IMG/VR virus record: IMGVR_UViG_3300030060_005656
Span: 1-64,000 of that record
Length of the DNA: 64,000 nucleotides
Source: a virus
Direction: 5' to 3' (one strand)
In this document: one piece after another, positions 1-7,642 of the stretch
Layout of the letters: each line of letters starts with the position of its first letter
Position numbering within the stretch: position 1 is the first letter of the stretch
Translations under genes and position numbers: made by a program
The notes under the pieces: generated by a model
Told to the model about the DNA's origin: nothing
Databases searched by the model: none
The model's input: only the letters and a program-made list of their open reading frames with translations

Positions 1-270
1 AAAGAAAGAGCTGAAGCTATGGGTAAAACTAAATCCTTGGATAAAAAAGGACAGCAAAGATTAACTGAAAAAGAAAAAATTAAAAAATTAGCAGAAGATA
101 AAGCTAAAAATATGATTGAGGTTATATTATCTACTAGGGAGGACGATAAGGATTTGTCCGATGGTAAAAATTCTATGTTGGATGTAAAAATAAAACAATT
201 ACTTAGACTTGCATCTGCTGAAGGTGTTTCTATCGAGGAATTACTAAATAAGATAAGTAGTAATGAATAA
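1..270 (+). CDS. Uncharacterised Lys/Glu-rich protein, 5'-truncated by the window
   Basis: The reading frame is open to base 1, so the gene probably starts outside the window; the first internal ATG is at 19 and gives 83 residues. The visible protein is highly charged (Lys, Glu, Asp) and looks helical, with a C-terminal helix (IKQLLRLASAEGVSIEELL). No family is recognised. Its last 8 bases overlap the next gene, which suggests translational coupling with the small-protein operon that follows. Confidence 0.6.
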   Translation, partial: KERAEAMGKTKSLDKKGQQRLTEKEKIKKLAEDKAKNMIEVILSTREDDKDLSDGKNSMLDVKIKQLLRLASAEGVSIEELLNKISSNE

Positions 271-718
271 TGATTTAAAAAATGATGTTTATGTAATACC
301 TGATTCTTTAATAGATTTATTAAAGGTTGGTTTATCTAAATTACAAGCTGGAGATAAGGGGTATACTCGTTGTAGTAATATGGTGAGTGACGGTAAACTA
401 ACCTACCCTCAAGCCAAAAAATTTAAACATGAATTAGAAAACGATTTAGAAGGTGATGAATATTCATTGGTTGGTGGTGATGATATGTTAGATTTTATAA
501 ATAATTCTCTAGAGGGAAGAAGAGATAGTGTTTATCAGTCTAAAAAAATTAGACAAAATGCGGGTGAAGAAAACGTTTTTAAAAAAACCCATACCAAAGA
601 TAAGTCTAAAAACCCAACAAAAGTAAGAAAAATTAAAGTAGCAAAAAATAGTGACGATATACTTAATAATAGAGCTGTTTACGAAGAGATAAACAGAATA
701 AAACAACTTTTAAAATAA
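263..718 (+). CDS. Uncharacterised 151-residue protein
   Basis: No family is recognised. The N-terminal half is acidic and probably helical; residues about 95-151 are Lys-rich, so the tail is basic (KKTHTKDKSKNPTKVRKIK). It starts 8 bases inside the preceding gene and is followed 6 bases later by the next one, so it belongs to a compact operon of small proteins. The acidic body with a basic tail would fit a nucleic-acid-associated or virion assembly factor, but that is only a guess. Confidence 0.6.
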   Translation: MNNDLKNDVYVIPDSLIDLLKVGLSKLQAGDKGYTRCSNMVSDGKLTYPQAKKFKHELENDLEGDEYSLVGGDDMLDFINNSLEGRRDSVYQSKKIRQNAGEENVFKKTHTKDKSKNPTKVRKIKVAKNSDDILNNRAVYEEINRIKQLLK

Positions 719-724
719 AAAATT

Positions 725-1066
725 ATGCCAGATTATAATCAAAAAAAACCAGGTGAACAATTAACACAACAATCAGCTAAATTTAGAGAACAAATGATTG
801 TTAAAAATACCTATCAAGTAGGGGATGAAACTGGGTATAGTGCAAACCACCCAAACGCCTTATCTAATGGTGACGATAAAGGTAAGGGTAGTGCAATATA
901 TCTTGATGTTTTCGGTGAAGACATCGGAACACGTACTGATATTATGGGGAATGGTGAAGCAAACACCGGTAGAATCAATAATTTAAAAACCAACCTATAT
1001 AGTAAACAAAACGAATATAGTGCAGGTAATTTAGATTCAGGTAATGGTTACGCACCACAACAATAA
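725..1066 (+). CDS. Uncharacterised 113-residue Gly/Asn-rich protein
   Basis: The protein is hydrophilic and rich in Gly, Asn, Asp and Gln, with low-complexity stretches and no hydrophobic core that I can see. It is probably disordered or a small structural protein. The start ATG follows an A-rich stretch (aaaaaattATG), the pattern seen before many genes here in place of a Shine-Dalgarno sequence. No family is recognised. Confidence 0.55.
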   Translation: MPDYNQKKPGEQLTQQSAKFREQMIVKNTYQVGDETGYSANHPNALSNGDDKGKGSAIYLDVFGEDIGTRTDIMGNGEANTGRINNLKTNLYSKQNEYSAGNLDSGNGYAPQQ

Positions 1067-1070
1067 TTAA

Positions 1071-1472
1071 ATGAAATTAATAGGTTCTTTAATAGAGTTA
1101 TTAACTGAGAATGTTTCTAATAGTGTTATAAAAGACGCTATCACCAACAAACATACTTGTGAGCTTAGGTATTTAGATGACGAAAAATTACCTGATGGTG
1201 GTAATGTGCGAGTAATCCAACCAGTAGCTTACGGATACTCTAAAAAAAATAACCCTGTTATAAGAGCATACCAAACATCGGGTCCCTCACTTAAAGTTAA
1301 TGAAAAAGGAATTCCTTTGCCTGACTGGAGGTTGTTTAGGGTCGATAGGATAAAAAGTATGAAACCTAAGAAAGGTGATGATAGTTTATTCTTGACTTTT
1401 GGTGAACCTCCACTATATAATCCTGTAGGGGATAACTCTATGACAAGAGTAATGTACAATTCAAAATTTTAA
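1071..1472 (+). CDS. WYL-domain-like small protein
   Basis: This 133-residue protein carries a pattern like the WYL domain, an SH3-like ligand-sensing fold found in bacterial regulators and phage-defence proteins: a short N-terminal helix (MKLIGSLIELLTE), then an INKHTCELRY-like strand, RVIQPVAYGY, an AYQ segment, and WRLFRVDRI near residues 88-96. The last motif resembles the R-x-F-x-x-D-R-I end of WYL domains. There is no helix-turn-helix, so it would be a stand-alone WYL module. The neighbours are uncharacterised. Assignment is by pattern only and moderately uncertain. Confidence 0.5.
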   Translation: MKLIGSLIELLTENVSNSVIKDAITNKHTCELRYLDDEKLPDGGNVRVIQPVAYGYSKKNNPVIRAYQTSGPSLKVNEKGIPLPDWRLFRVDRIKSMKPKKGDDSLFLTFGEPPLYNPVGDNSMTRVMYNSKF

Positions 1473-1476
1473 AATT

Positions 1477-2109
1477 ATGCCAGACATGACAACTTTACAA
1501 CAATCTTTAATAAACGCTAGAAAAGTGATGACTAAAGTAGATGATGGTGATTTTCCAAAAGGAAACACTAACCGTGCTATGTCTATGGGTAATATAACTG
1601 ATTCTAATGGATTATTAAGTGAATCGACACCTAGTACTATACCCACACCTAATTTACCCAACATAGACATCAATAGTGCAAAAAAAGACCTAACACCAAA
1701 AGCACGTATGACAGAATCACAAATAAAAAATTCTAAATTACCTGAAGCTATAAAAAAAGCTATGATTGAAAATCCTATACCTGATGTTCCTTTTAATGGG
1801 GGCGGTGTTGGTTTAAGTGAAGAGTTTTTAAGCGGTGTTAAAAATGAAATGAATAAACAAGGTATGGGAACAACCTCAACACAAAAACCACAAAGACACA
1901 ATAAACCAACTAGTAACACAAAAAAACTATCTTCTAAAAACTTAAAAAGTATCATAAAAGAATCTGTAAGAGAAATTCTAGATGAGGTTGTTGATACCAA
2001 AATCAATGAAAGTATTGGCCTTAGAAGTGATATGAATGAAAATTTCCAATTCCGTGTTGGTGATAAAGTTTTTTACGGTAAGATAACTTCTACAAAGACT
2101 GTAAAATAA
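1477..2109 (+). CDS. Uncharacterised 210-residue protein, possibly virion-associated
   Basis: The N-terminal two thirds are hydrophilic and Pro/Ser/Asn-rich (probably disordered). Residues about 150-170 form a helix (KNLKSIIKESVREILDEVV) resembling the short amphipathic motif shared by several virion-like proteins in this genome. The C-terminal 20 residues (FRVGDKVFYGKITST) form a small beta module. No family is recognised. It is the last gene before a strong promoter-like sequence at 2124. Confidence 0.55.
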   Translation: MPDMTTLQQSLINARKVMTKVDDGDFPKGNTNRAMSMGNITDSNGLLSESTPSTIPTPNLPNIDINSAKKDLTPKARMTESQIKNSKLPEAIKKAMIENPIPDVPFNGGGVGLSEEFLSGVKNEMNKQGMGTTSTQKPQRHNKPTSNTKKLSSKNLKSIIKESVREILDEVVDTKINESIGLRSDMNENFQFRVGDKVFYGKITSTKTVK

Positions 2110-2123
2110 ACCCCTAAACCCCT

Positions 2124-2152
2124 TTGACAAATTCGTTTTTTCCTGTTATAAT
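2124..2152 (+). promoter_or_regulatory. Perfect sigma70-consensus promoter-like sequence
   Basis: TTGACA (2124-2129) and TATAAT (2147-2152) are separated by exactly 17 bases. The ATG of the next gene lies at 2159, so a transcript would start at or very near the start codon. This is an exact match to the proteobacterial housekeeping consensus and unlike the TAnnTTTG promoters elsewhere in the window. It could drive the whole sugar island. Chance occurrence in A+T-rich DNA cannot be excluded. Confidence 0.45.
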
Positions 2153-2158
2153 TAAAAC

Positions 2159-3397
2159 ATGGAAAAAAAGAAATATAAAATTTGTGTACTACCCTCTGAT
2201 AGAACAGGGGTATCAAAGTTTAGGTCTGTCGACCCACATACATACTTACAAGACATGTACCCGGAAGAGTTTTGGGTAGATATAGTTTATGACCCACCTT
2301 ACTATGATGATGATTTTTGGAAAGGTTATGATTTAATTCATTACCATAGAAGTATAGGCCCAGATTATGAAGCTTCTGCTGCATTAGCTAAAAGATTAAC
2401 ACAGTGGGGTATACCTCATGTGTGTGATATAGATGACTACTGGTTACCTACTGTGGACCATCCGGCTCATATGATTGTAAAAAATAATAAAATAGATGAA
2501 AAAATAAGAACAAATCTTACTTTAGCAAGATATGTTACAACTACAACTACAGTATTTGCTGACGAAATCAAAAAACTAAATAAAAATGTTTTTATATATC
2601 CAAATGCTATAGACCACGAAGAAAAACAATATATCCCAAAACCAACAAAAAGTAATAAAGTTAGAGTTGGTTGGTTAGGTGGTTCCTCTCACATAAAAGA
2701 TTTAGAAATTTTAAGTGGTGTTGCTGGTAGACTATATAATGATAGAAAAGACAAGTTTCAAGTAGTTTTATGTGGTTATGATTTAAGAGGTACTATGACT
2801 GTTTTTGATGAAAAAACTGGACAACAGACTCAAAGACCTATCCAACCTATGGAGTCTGTGTGGTACAAATACGAACAAATTATGACTGATAATTATAGAA
2901 TTTTAGGTGACGAATCTTACAGAGAAGAACTTTTATCTTTTAAGAAAAAACAAATTACCGGTGATGAAAATTCTAACTATAGAAGAGTCTGGACTAAACC
3001 AATCACAACTTACGCTTCTAATTATAACAATTTTGATGTGAGTTTGGCACCACTTAAAGAACATATTTTTAATAAGGTGAAATCACAACTAAAAGTTATA
3101 GAAGCTGGATTCCATAAAAAAGCTTTAGTATTACAAGATTATGGCCCATACACTATTGATTGTATAAACGCTGTTAAATTTGGTGGTGGTTTTGATGATA
3201 AGGGTAATGCTATGATGATACCAAAAAGTAAAAATCATAAATTGTGGTACCAACACATTAAAAAACTAATAGACAACCCTTCTCTAGTGGAGGATTTGGG
3301 TGAAAGATTATATGAGACTGTATACCCTAGATATACATTAAAAACTGTAACTACCCAAAGAGCAGAATGGTATAGAGAAATAATAAATAAATCTTAG
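2159..3397 (+). CDS. GT-B fold glycosyltransferase (GT4-like)
   Basis: This 412-residue protein probably transfers a sugar from an activated donor using the two-domain GT-B fold. The N-terminal Rossmann-like domain has KICVLPSDRTGV and a D-I-D-D-Y-W segment near residue 97. The C-terminal domain starts near RVGWLGGSSHIKDL (about residues 170-185), and SQLKVIEAG (about residues 306-315) occupies the place of the acidic nucleotide-sugar binding motif. It is the first gene of the sugar island, directly behind a promoter-like sequence. Donor and acceptor cannot be read from the sequence. Confidence 0.7.
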   Translation: MEKKKYKICVLPSDRTGVSKFRSVDPHTYLQDMYPEEFWVDIVYDPPYYDDDFWKGYDLIHYHRSIGPDYEASAALAKRLTQWGIPHVCDIDDYWLPTVDHPAHMIVKNNKIDEKIRTNLTLARYVTTTTTVFADEIKKLNKNVFIYPNAIDHEEKQYIPKPTKSNKVRVGWLGGSSHIKDLEILSGVAGRLYNDRKDKFQVVLCGYDLRGTMTVFDEKTGQQTQRPIQPMESVWYKYEQIMTDNYRILGDESYREELLSFKKKQITGDENSNYRRVWTKPITTYASNYNNFDVSLAPLKEHIFNKVKSQLKVIEAGFHKKALVLQDYGPYTIDCINAVKFGGGFDDKGNAMMIPKSKNHKLWYQHIKKLIDNPSLVEDLGERLYETVYPRYTLKTVTTQRAEWYREIINKS

Positions 3398-3398
3398 T

Positions 3399-3506
3399 AT
3401 GGGTATATTAACATTAATAATAGGTTTTGGGGTTGGTCTTGTAAGTGGACTATACCTTTCTAGTCAAATAGAAAAAAACATAAATAAAAGAATAAATAAA
3501 AAATAA
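3399..3506 (+). CDS. 35-residue single-span membrane peptide
   Basis: A short frame starts 1 base after the preceding stop codon and ends 5 bases before the next gene. The product has a hydrophobic, Gly-rich segment (residues 3-20, ILTLIIGFGVGLVSGLYL) followed by a basic tail (KNINKRINKK), the layout of a small N-out, C-in membrane protein. It fits the gap between two genes precisely, which supports it being real. Function unknown. Confidence 0.5.
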   Translation: MGILTLIIGFGVGLVSGLYLSSQIEKNINKRINKK

Positions 3507-3511
3507 AAATT

Positions 3512-3742
3512 ATGTATTATCAAGCAATAGTAGCATTTGAAACCGGAGTTTTAGATAACGAGGGGAACGCAAAAGTAAAAAAATTTAAATATGTAGTAGA
3601 GGCAGAGTCACTATACGAAGTTAATAAAAGGTTGGCAACTTATTTGTCTGAAGACACTAGAGATTCTGAAGTTGTGTCTATAGTTAAGGCTCCTTTTGAG
3701 GATATTTTACACCCGGAACTAACACCACAATATTACAAATAA
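3512..3742 (+). CDS. Uncharacterised 76-residue protein
   Basis: A small, mixed alpha/beta protein with no recognised family. The pattern of alternating strands (YYQAIVAFETG, KFKYVVEAESLYEV) followed by a helix and a further strand (EVVSIVKAP) suggests a compact single domain. It lies 1 base before the dUTPase gene and is probably co-translated with it. The start follows an A-rich stretch (aaaaattATG). Confidence 0.55.
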   Translation: MYYQAIVAFETGVLDNEGNAKVKKFKYVVEAESLYEVNKRLATYLSEDTRDSEVVSIVKAPFEDILHPELTPQYYK

Positions 3743-3743
3743 A

Positions 3744-4352
3744 ATGAAAGATAAATTAGGTAGTACATGGGACAGAATTAAAAGTGTTGTTAGTAATGAA
3801 GAAAATTCTATAAGTGATGAAAAAATGTTATCTCATTTAGGTGTAGATTCTAAAATGTTGAAGGATTTGGAAGACGAAACTGTTAAGTCTGCTATGGAGG
3901 GTGTGAAACCAGTAATCAAATATCAGAACAATTCTACAAACTTAGATTTATCTTACAAGTATATAGACGATAGTGGTATGGATTTAAGAGCTAATCTAAA
4001 AGAGCCTATGACACTTAAATCTTTAGAAAGAGGATTAGTACCCACAGGGATTCATTTTGAGTTGCCCGAAAGTTTAGAAATCCAAGTTAGACCTAGAAGT
4101 GGTCTAGCTATTAAAAGTGGGATAACCGTACTAAACACACCAGGTACTGTAGATAGAGGTTATAACGGAGAAATAAAAATTATTTTAATGAACTTAAGTA
4201 AAGATGATTTTGTTATTAATCATGGTGATAGAATAGCACAGGCGGTAGTTTCTCCAGTAATTTCAGGTAGGTGGGCTAGACTAGTAAAAGTAAATAACTT
4301 AACAAAAACCCAAAGAGGTGATGGTGGATTTGGGTCAACAGGTATAGAATAA
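3744..4352 (+). CDS. dut: dUTP diphosphatase (dUTPase) with N-terminal extension
   Basis: Trimeric dUTPases hydrolyse dUTP to dUMP and pyrophosphate, keeping uracil out of DNA and feeding dTMP synthesis. All five conserved motifs are present: SGMDLRA (77-83), RPRSGLA (116-122), GTVDRGYNGEI (134-144) with the catalytic Asp, RIAQAV (163-168), and the C-terminal lid RGDGGFGSTG (191-200). A 60-residue charged N-terminal extension is not part of the usual fold of about 150 residues. It is the only nucleotide-metabolism enzyme in the left part of the window and sits inside the sugar island. Confidence 0.93.
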   Translation: MKDKLGSTWDRIKSVVSNEENSISDEKMLSHLGVDSKMLKDLEDETVKSAMEGVKPVIKYQNNSTNLDLSYKYIDDSGMDLRANLKEPMTLKSLERGLVPTGIHFELPESLEIQVRPRSGLAIKSGITVLNTPGTVDRGYNGEIKIILMNLSKDDFVINHGDRIAQAVVSPVISGRWARLVKVNNLTKTQRGDGGFGSTGIE

Positions 4353-4353
4353 A

Positions 4354-5451
4354 ATGAGTTTATCGATAGTATTTAGTACAAAAAAAATAAATGAAGATTT
4401 TGTTAAATTAATAAAGTCTACTTGTGGGGTACACAATGTTGAGATTTTGCCTTACGAAAATCCTGGAAAATACTCACTTAATGAGGTCTATAATATGGGT
4501 TTAAAAAAAGCTACTAACGATAAAGTCGTATTTTGTCATGATGATATAAAATTTGATACGAAAAATTGGGGTAGAAAAATGTTAAAGAACTTTTCTAAGC
4601 ATCCTGATTTTGGAATTATAGGTGTAGCGGGTACTCGATACCTTTCAACCACCGGTAGATGGTGGGACGACTTTTCAAAAATGCATGGTGCTGTATACCA
4701 CGAAAAAGATGGCAATAGGTGGTTAACAAGATATTCTAAAGATATAGGACTTAATTTAATGCCTGTAGTCTTAGTGGATGGATTGTTTTTTGGGGTTTCT
4801 AAAAGTAAGTTAGTTAAACATTTTGACGAAAGTATAAAAGGCTTTCACTTCTACGATGTAGAATTTTGTTTTTCTAATTTTTTAGAGAATGTTAAAATAG
4901 GTGTTTGTACTAATGTTAGAATAACTCATTTATCTATCGGTCAAACTAATGATGAATGGGAAAAAAATAGAGAGGTTTTTGCTGAAAAATATAAAGATAA
5001 ATTACCTGTTAAAATGAATAGACCTTTTTACGATAATGAAAAATTTGATATTTTAATTAGTACCGTATCTTTAAATGAAGAAATAATGGACCTCTCAATA
5101 AACATTAAGAAACTAGGACATAATTTATCTTTACTATGTGAACACTCTAGTTCGCATAAGAAATTTTTAAATAGAAAAGGTATCGATATTCATCCTATTA
5201 ATACACCCCCTGGTTTTAAAATGGGTGATGGGGAGTGGGCTTTGAGTGGACCTAAAGGTCCTATCCAATCCGAAAAAGGTAAATTATATAAAATGAAAGA
5301 GATTAAATTTGATGTTATACATACCACAGACAATCAACTTATGGAGTACATGAAAAATTTCTTTCCTAACACACCACAATTTAATAGTGATGATGAGGTG
5401 GGGTTAAAGGGTGATTTAATAAAAAAATATAAAAAAGTTTTAGAATGGTAA
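4354..5451 (+). CDS. Two-domain glycosyltransferase (GT2-like plus GT-B-like half)
   Basis: Residues 1-220 resemble the GT2-type family seen in StrF-like proteins: FCHDDIKFD (about residues 55-63) holds an Asp pair in place of the metal-binding DxD, and a G-x-x-G-V-A-G-T-R-Y segment follows. From residue about 225 (KFDILISTVSLNEE) a Rossmann-like half resembles the N-terminal domain of a GT-B enzyme, without an obvious second half. The next gene overlaps by 7 bases. It is either a fusion or a transferase with a partner-binding domain. Confidence 0.6.
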   Translation: MSLSIVFSTKKINEDFVKLIKSTCGVHNVEILPYENPGKYSLNEVYNMGLKKATNDKVVFCHDDIKFDTKNWGRKMLKNFSKHPDFGIIGVAGTRYLSTTGRWWDDFSKMHGAVYHEKDGNRWLTRYSKDIGLNLMPVVLVDGLFFGVSKSKLVKHFDESIKGFHFYDVEFCFSNFLENVKIGVCTNVRITHLSIGQTNDEWEKNREVFAEKYKDKLPVKMNRPFYDNEKFDILISTVSLNEEIMDLSINIKKLGHNLSLLCEHSSSHKKFLNRKGIDIHPINTPPGFKMGDGEWALSGPKGPIQSEKGKLYKMKEIKFDVIHTTDNQLMEYMKNFFPNTPQFNSDDEVGLKGDLIKKYKKVLEW

Positions 5452-6230
5452 AAATAGTTTCTGGTTGGAGTAATCGTGGTGGTTCTACTTTCGCATTTAT
5501 AAATCTTACAAATGCATTAAATAAAGCTGGTTATGATACTACATTTTATGGCCCTCATGAATGGCATTTAGATAAATGTAAATCTGGTAGGATGAATGAA
5601 ATAAACATGAGTAAAAATGATAATATGATTTTTCATTTTATACCTTTAAATGGTAGACCTGATGTTAGAAAAGTTTTGTTATCTTGTCACGAAAAGAATA
5701 TTTTTGAAGTTGGTGATATCCCTCAGTATTGGGATGAGGTTGTTTTTTTAAATAAAAAACAAAGAGAATACCATAATAGATACAAAGGTAGATATAACAT
5801 AATACCTAATCTTAAAGAAGTTTTAGAAAATAAACCTAAGTCAGCAACAGCAAAAGGTGTAGCAGGAATTATTGGTTCTATAGACGAAAATAAACAAACT
5901 CACATTTCAATACAAAAAGCTGTAAAAGACGGATTTAAGAAAATTATGTTATTTGGTAATGTAACCGACCCTAACTATTATAATAATTTTGTAAAACCAC
6001 TTATCGATGAAAAGGTGATAGAAAGAGGTTTTATTAGTGATAAACAAAAAATATATGATGAAGTAGAAGCTGTATACCTATCATCAAATAGTGAAGTAGC
6101 TTCATTAGTAAAAGATGAGTGTGAAACTACTGGCACAAAATTTTATGGTAGTAAAGCTACTGAACATGATGTAATAAACCTATCTAATGATGAAATCATA
6201 AAAGAATGGGTTAAAGTTTTAGATTTATGA
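5445..6230 (+). CDS. GT4-like glycosyltransferase, short form
   Basis: This 261-residue protein starts with a Gly-rich loop after the first strand (IVSGWSNRGGSTFAFINLTNAL), typical of the acceptor domain of GT-B transferases. A second Rossmann-like half begins near GVAGIIGSIDENKQ (about residue 140) and contains IMLFGNVTDPNYY. The usual C-terminal E-x7-E motif is weak. It overlaps the preceding transferase gene by 7 bases and the next gene by 4 (ATGA), so it is translationally coupled to both. Confidence 0.55.
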   Translation: MVKIVSGWSNRGGSTFAFINLTNALNKAGYDTTFYGPHEWHLDKCKSGRMNEINMSKNDNMIFHFIPLNGRPDVRKVLLSCHEKNIFEVGDIPQYWDEVVFLNKKQREYHNRYKGRYNIIPNLKEVLENKPKSATAKGVAGIIGSIDENKQTHISIQKAVKDGFKKIMLFGNVTDPNYYNNFVKPLIDEKVIERGFISDKQKIYDEVEAVYLSSNSEVASLVKDECETTGTKFYGSKATEHDVINLSNDEIIKEWVKVLDL

Positions 6231-6913
6231 TTATAGGTAATGGACTTATCGCTAAATCATTTTTAAAAAAATACGATAAAGATGATATTGTTATTTTTGC
6301 GTCAGGAGTATCAAACTCAAAAGAAGATAATCCAAAAAATTTTAAAAGAGAAAAAGACTTATTACTAAAAACCCTAGAAACCCACCAAGAAATAAAATTT
6401 ATATATTTTAGTACTGTCCTTATTGGTTATAAACATAATCCATACTATTCACATAAAAAAGAAATGGAGAATTTAATAAGATTACACACTAAAGATTATA
6501 TCATATTTAGAGTTCCACAATTAATAGGTAGTTGTGGAAATAATAATAATCTTATAAACTATCTAGTGGGTAAGATAAAGTCAGGTGAGTCTTTTAAAGT
6601 TTATGGTAACCTTAAAAGAGCTGTGGTAGATATAGAAGATTTAGTTAATTTTGTTATGTATTGTGAAAACAAAATTAGTTGTAAAACTGTTTATGTGGGG
6701 GGTATAGAACCTATTTCTGTTGTTGACTTATCAAAAATAATTCAATATTTTTTTAATGTTAATGATGGTAATTTAAAGATGGAAATTAAAGATACTAATG
6801 AAGATAATAGATGGACTTCATTGACAAGTCCCATTTTTAAAGATTATTTATCTGATTTTGGTATTGAGTCTAGGGGTTATACACAAAAAATAATAGAAAA
6901 ATATATAAAATAA
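6227..6913 (+). CDS. NAD-dependent epimerase/dehydratase-like (extended SDR) protein
   Basis: The N-terminal MIIGNGLIAKSF is a shortened Rossmann nucleotide-binding loop. FIYFSTVLIG (about residues 64-73) matches the SDR strand that carries the catalytic Ser/Thr, and YYSHKKEME provides the Tyr-x-x-x-Lys pair. FRVPQLIG continues the extended-SDR pattern. At 228 residues it is shorter than typical NDP-sugar epimerases (about 300), so the substrate domain is reduced. It probably acts in nucleotide-sugar conversion. Confidence 0.6.
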   Translation: MIIGNGLIAKSFLKKYDKDDIVIFASGVSNSKEDNPKNFKREKDLLLKTLETHQEIKFIYFSTVLIGYKHNPYYSHKKEMENLIRLHTKDYIIFRVPQLIGSCGNNNNLINYLVGKIKSGESFKVYGNLKRAVVDIEDLVNFVMYCENKISCKTVYVGGIEPISVVDLSKIIQYFFNVNDGNLKMEIKDTNEDNRWTSLTSPIFKDYLSDFGIESRGYTQKIIEKYIK

Positions 6914-6919
6914 TAAATT

Positions 6920-7642
6920 ATGATAGTACTAACTGGTTTTTATAACGCTGAACAATATATAGAGCGTTGTCTTGCTACTATTCAGTCTCAAGACTATAAA
7001 GATTTTACGTGTTATATAACACATGACCATTCTACAGATAATTCAGTAAATTTAGTAAAGGAATTTATTAAAGATGACAAAAGATTTGTTCTAGTTGAGG
7101 ATAGTGATAAAAAATTATATCAAGCTGGAAACTTTGATACTGTTATTCGTAATAACCCTAATATAAAAGACAGTGATGTCCTAGTAGAGGTAGATGGTGA
7201 TGACTATCTTCCTGATAGAGGAGTTTTGAGTAGAATTAATAAACTTTACGAGGATGAAGATGTCTGGATTGCTAACGGTAGTTTTAGATATTCTAGTGGA
7301 CAACCAGGATTTTCCCAAAAACAAACAGGTTTTGATAACTTGAGACAAGTTAGGTTTACAGCTTCTCATATTAGAACTTGGCGTGCATTTTTATGGAGAA
7401 ATATAAAAGAAGAAGACTTACGTGATGAAAATGGTGATTACTGGCAGTGGAGTGGTGATTTGTGTTTTATGTACCCAATGTTAGAAATGTCAGGAGAAGA
7501 ACATTATAGATTTATGAATGAGGTAAATTACGTATATAATGAAACCAACCCAATAAATGAACACAAAATAGATATGACGATGGTTAATAACCACGCATCA
7601 AGAATAAGAAGTAAAAAACCATATAAAAAATTAAAAATATGA
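6920..7642 (+). CDS. GT2 family glycosyltransferase
   Basis: This 240-residue GT-A fold transferase has the classic N-terminal signature VLTGFYNAEQYIERCLATIQ, then THDHSTDNS, and the metal-binding acidic motif VEVDGDDYLPD (about residues 90-100). A GxxR-like loop and a WQWSGDLCFMYPM segment occupy the acceptor side. Family members transfer hexoses from UDP-, GDP- or dTDP-sugars. It overlaps the following dehydrase gene by 4 bases (ATGA). Confidence 0.8.
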   Translation: MIVLTGFYNAEQYIERCLATIQSQDYKDFTCYITHDHSTDNSVNLVKEFIKDDKRFVLVEDSDKKLYQAGNFDTVIRNNPNIKDSDVLVEVDGDDYLPDRGVLSRINKLYEDEDVWIANGSFRYSSGQPGFSQKQTGFDNLRQVRFTASHIRTWRAFLWRNIKEEDLRDENGDYWQWSGDLCFMYPMLEMSGEEHYRFMNEVNYVYNETNPINEHKIDMTMVNNHASRIRSKKPYKKLKI

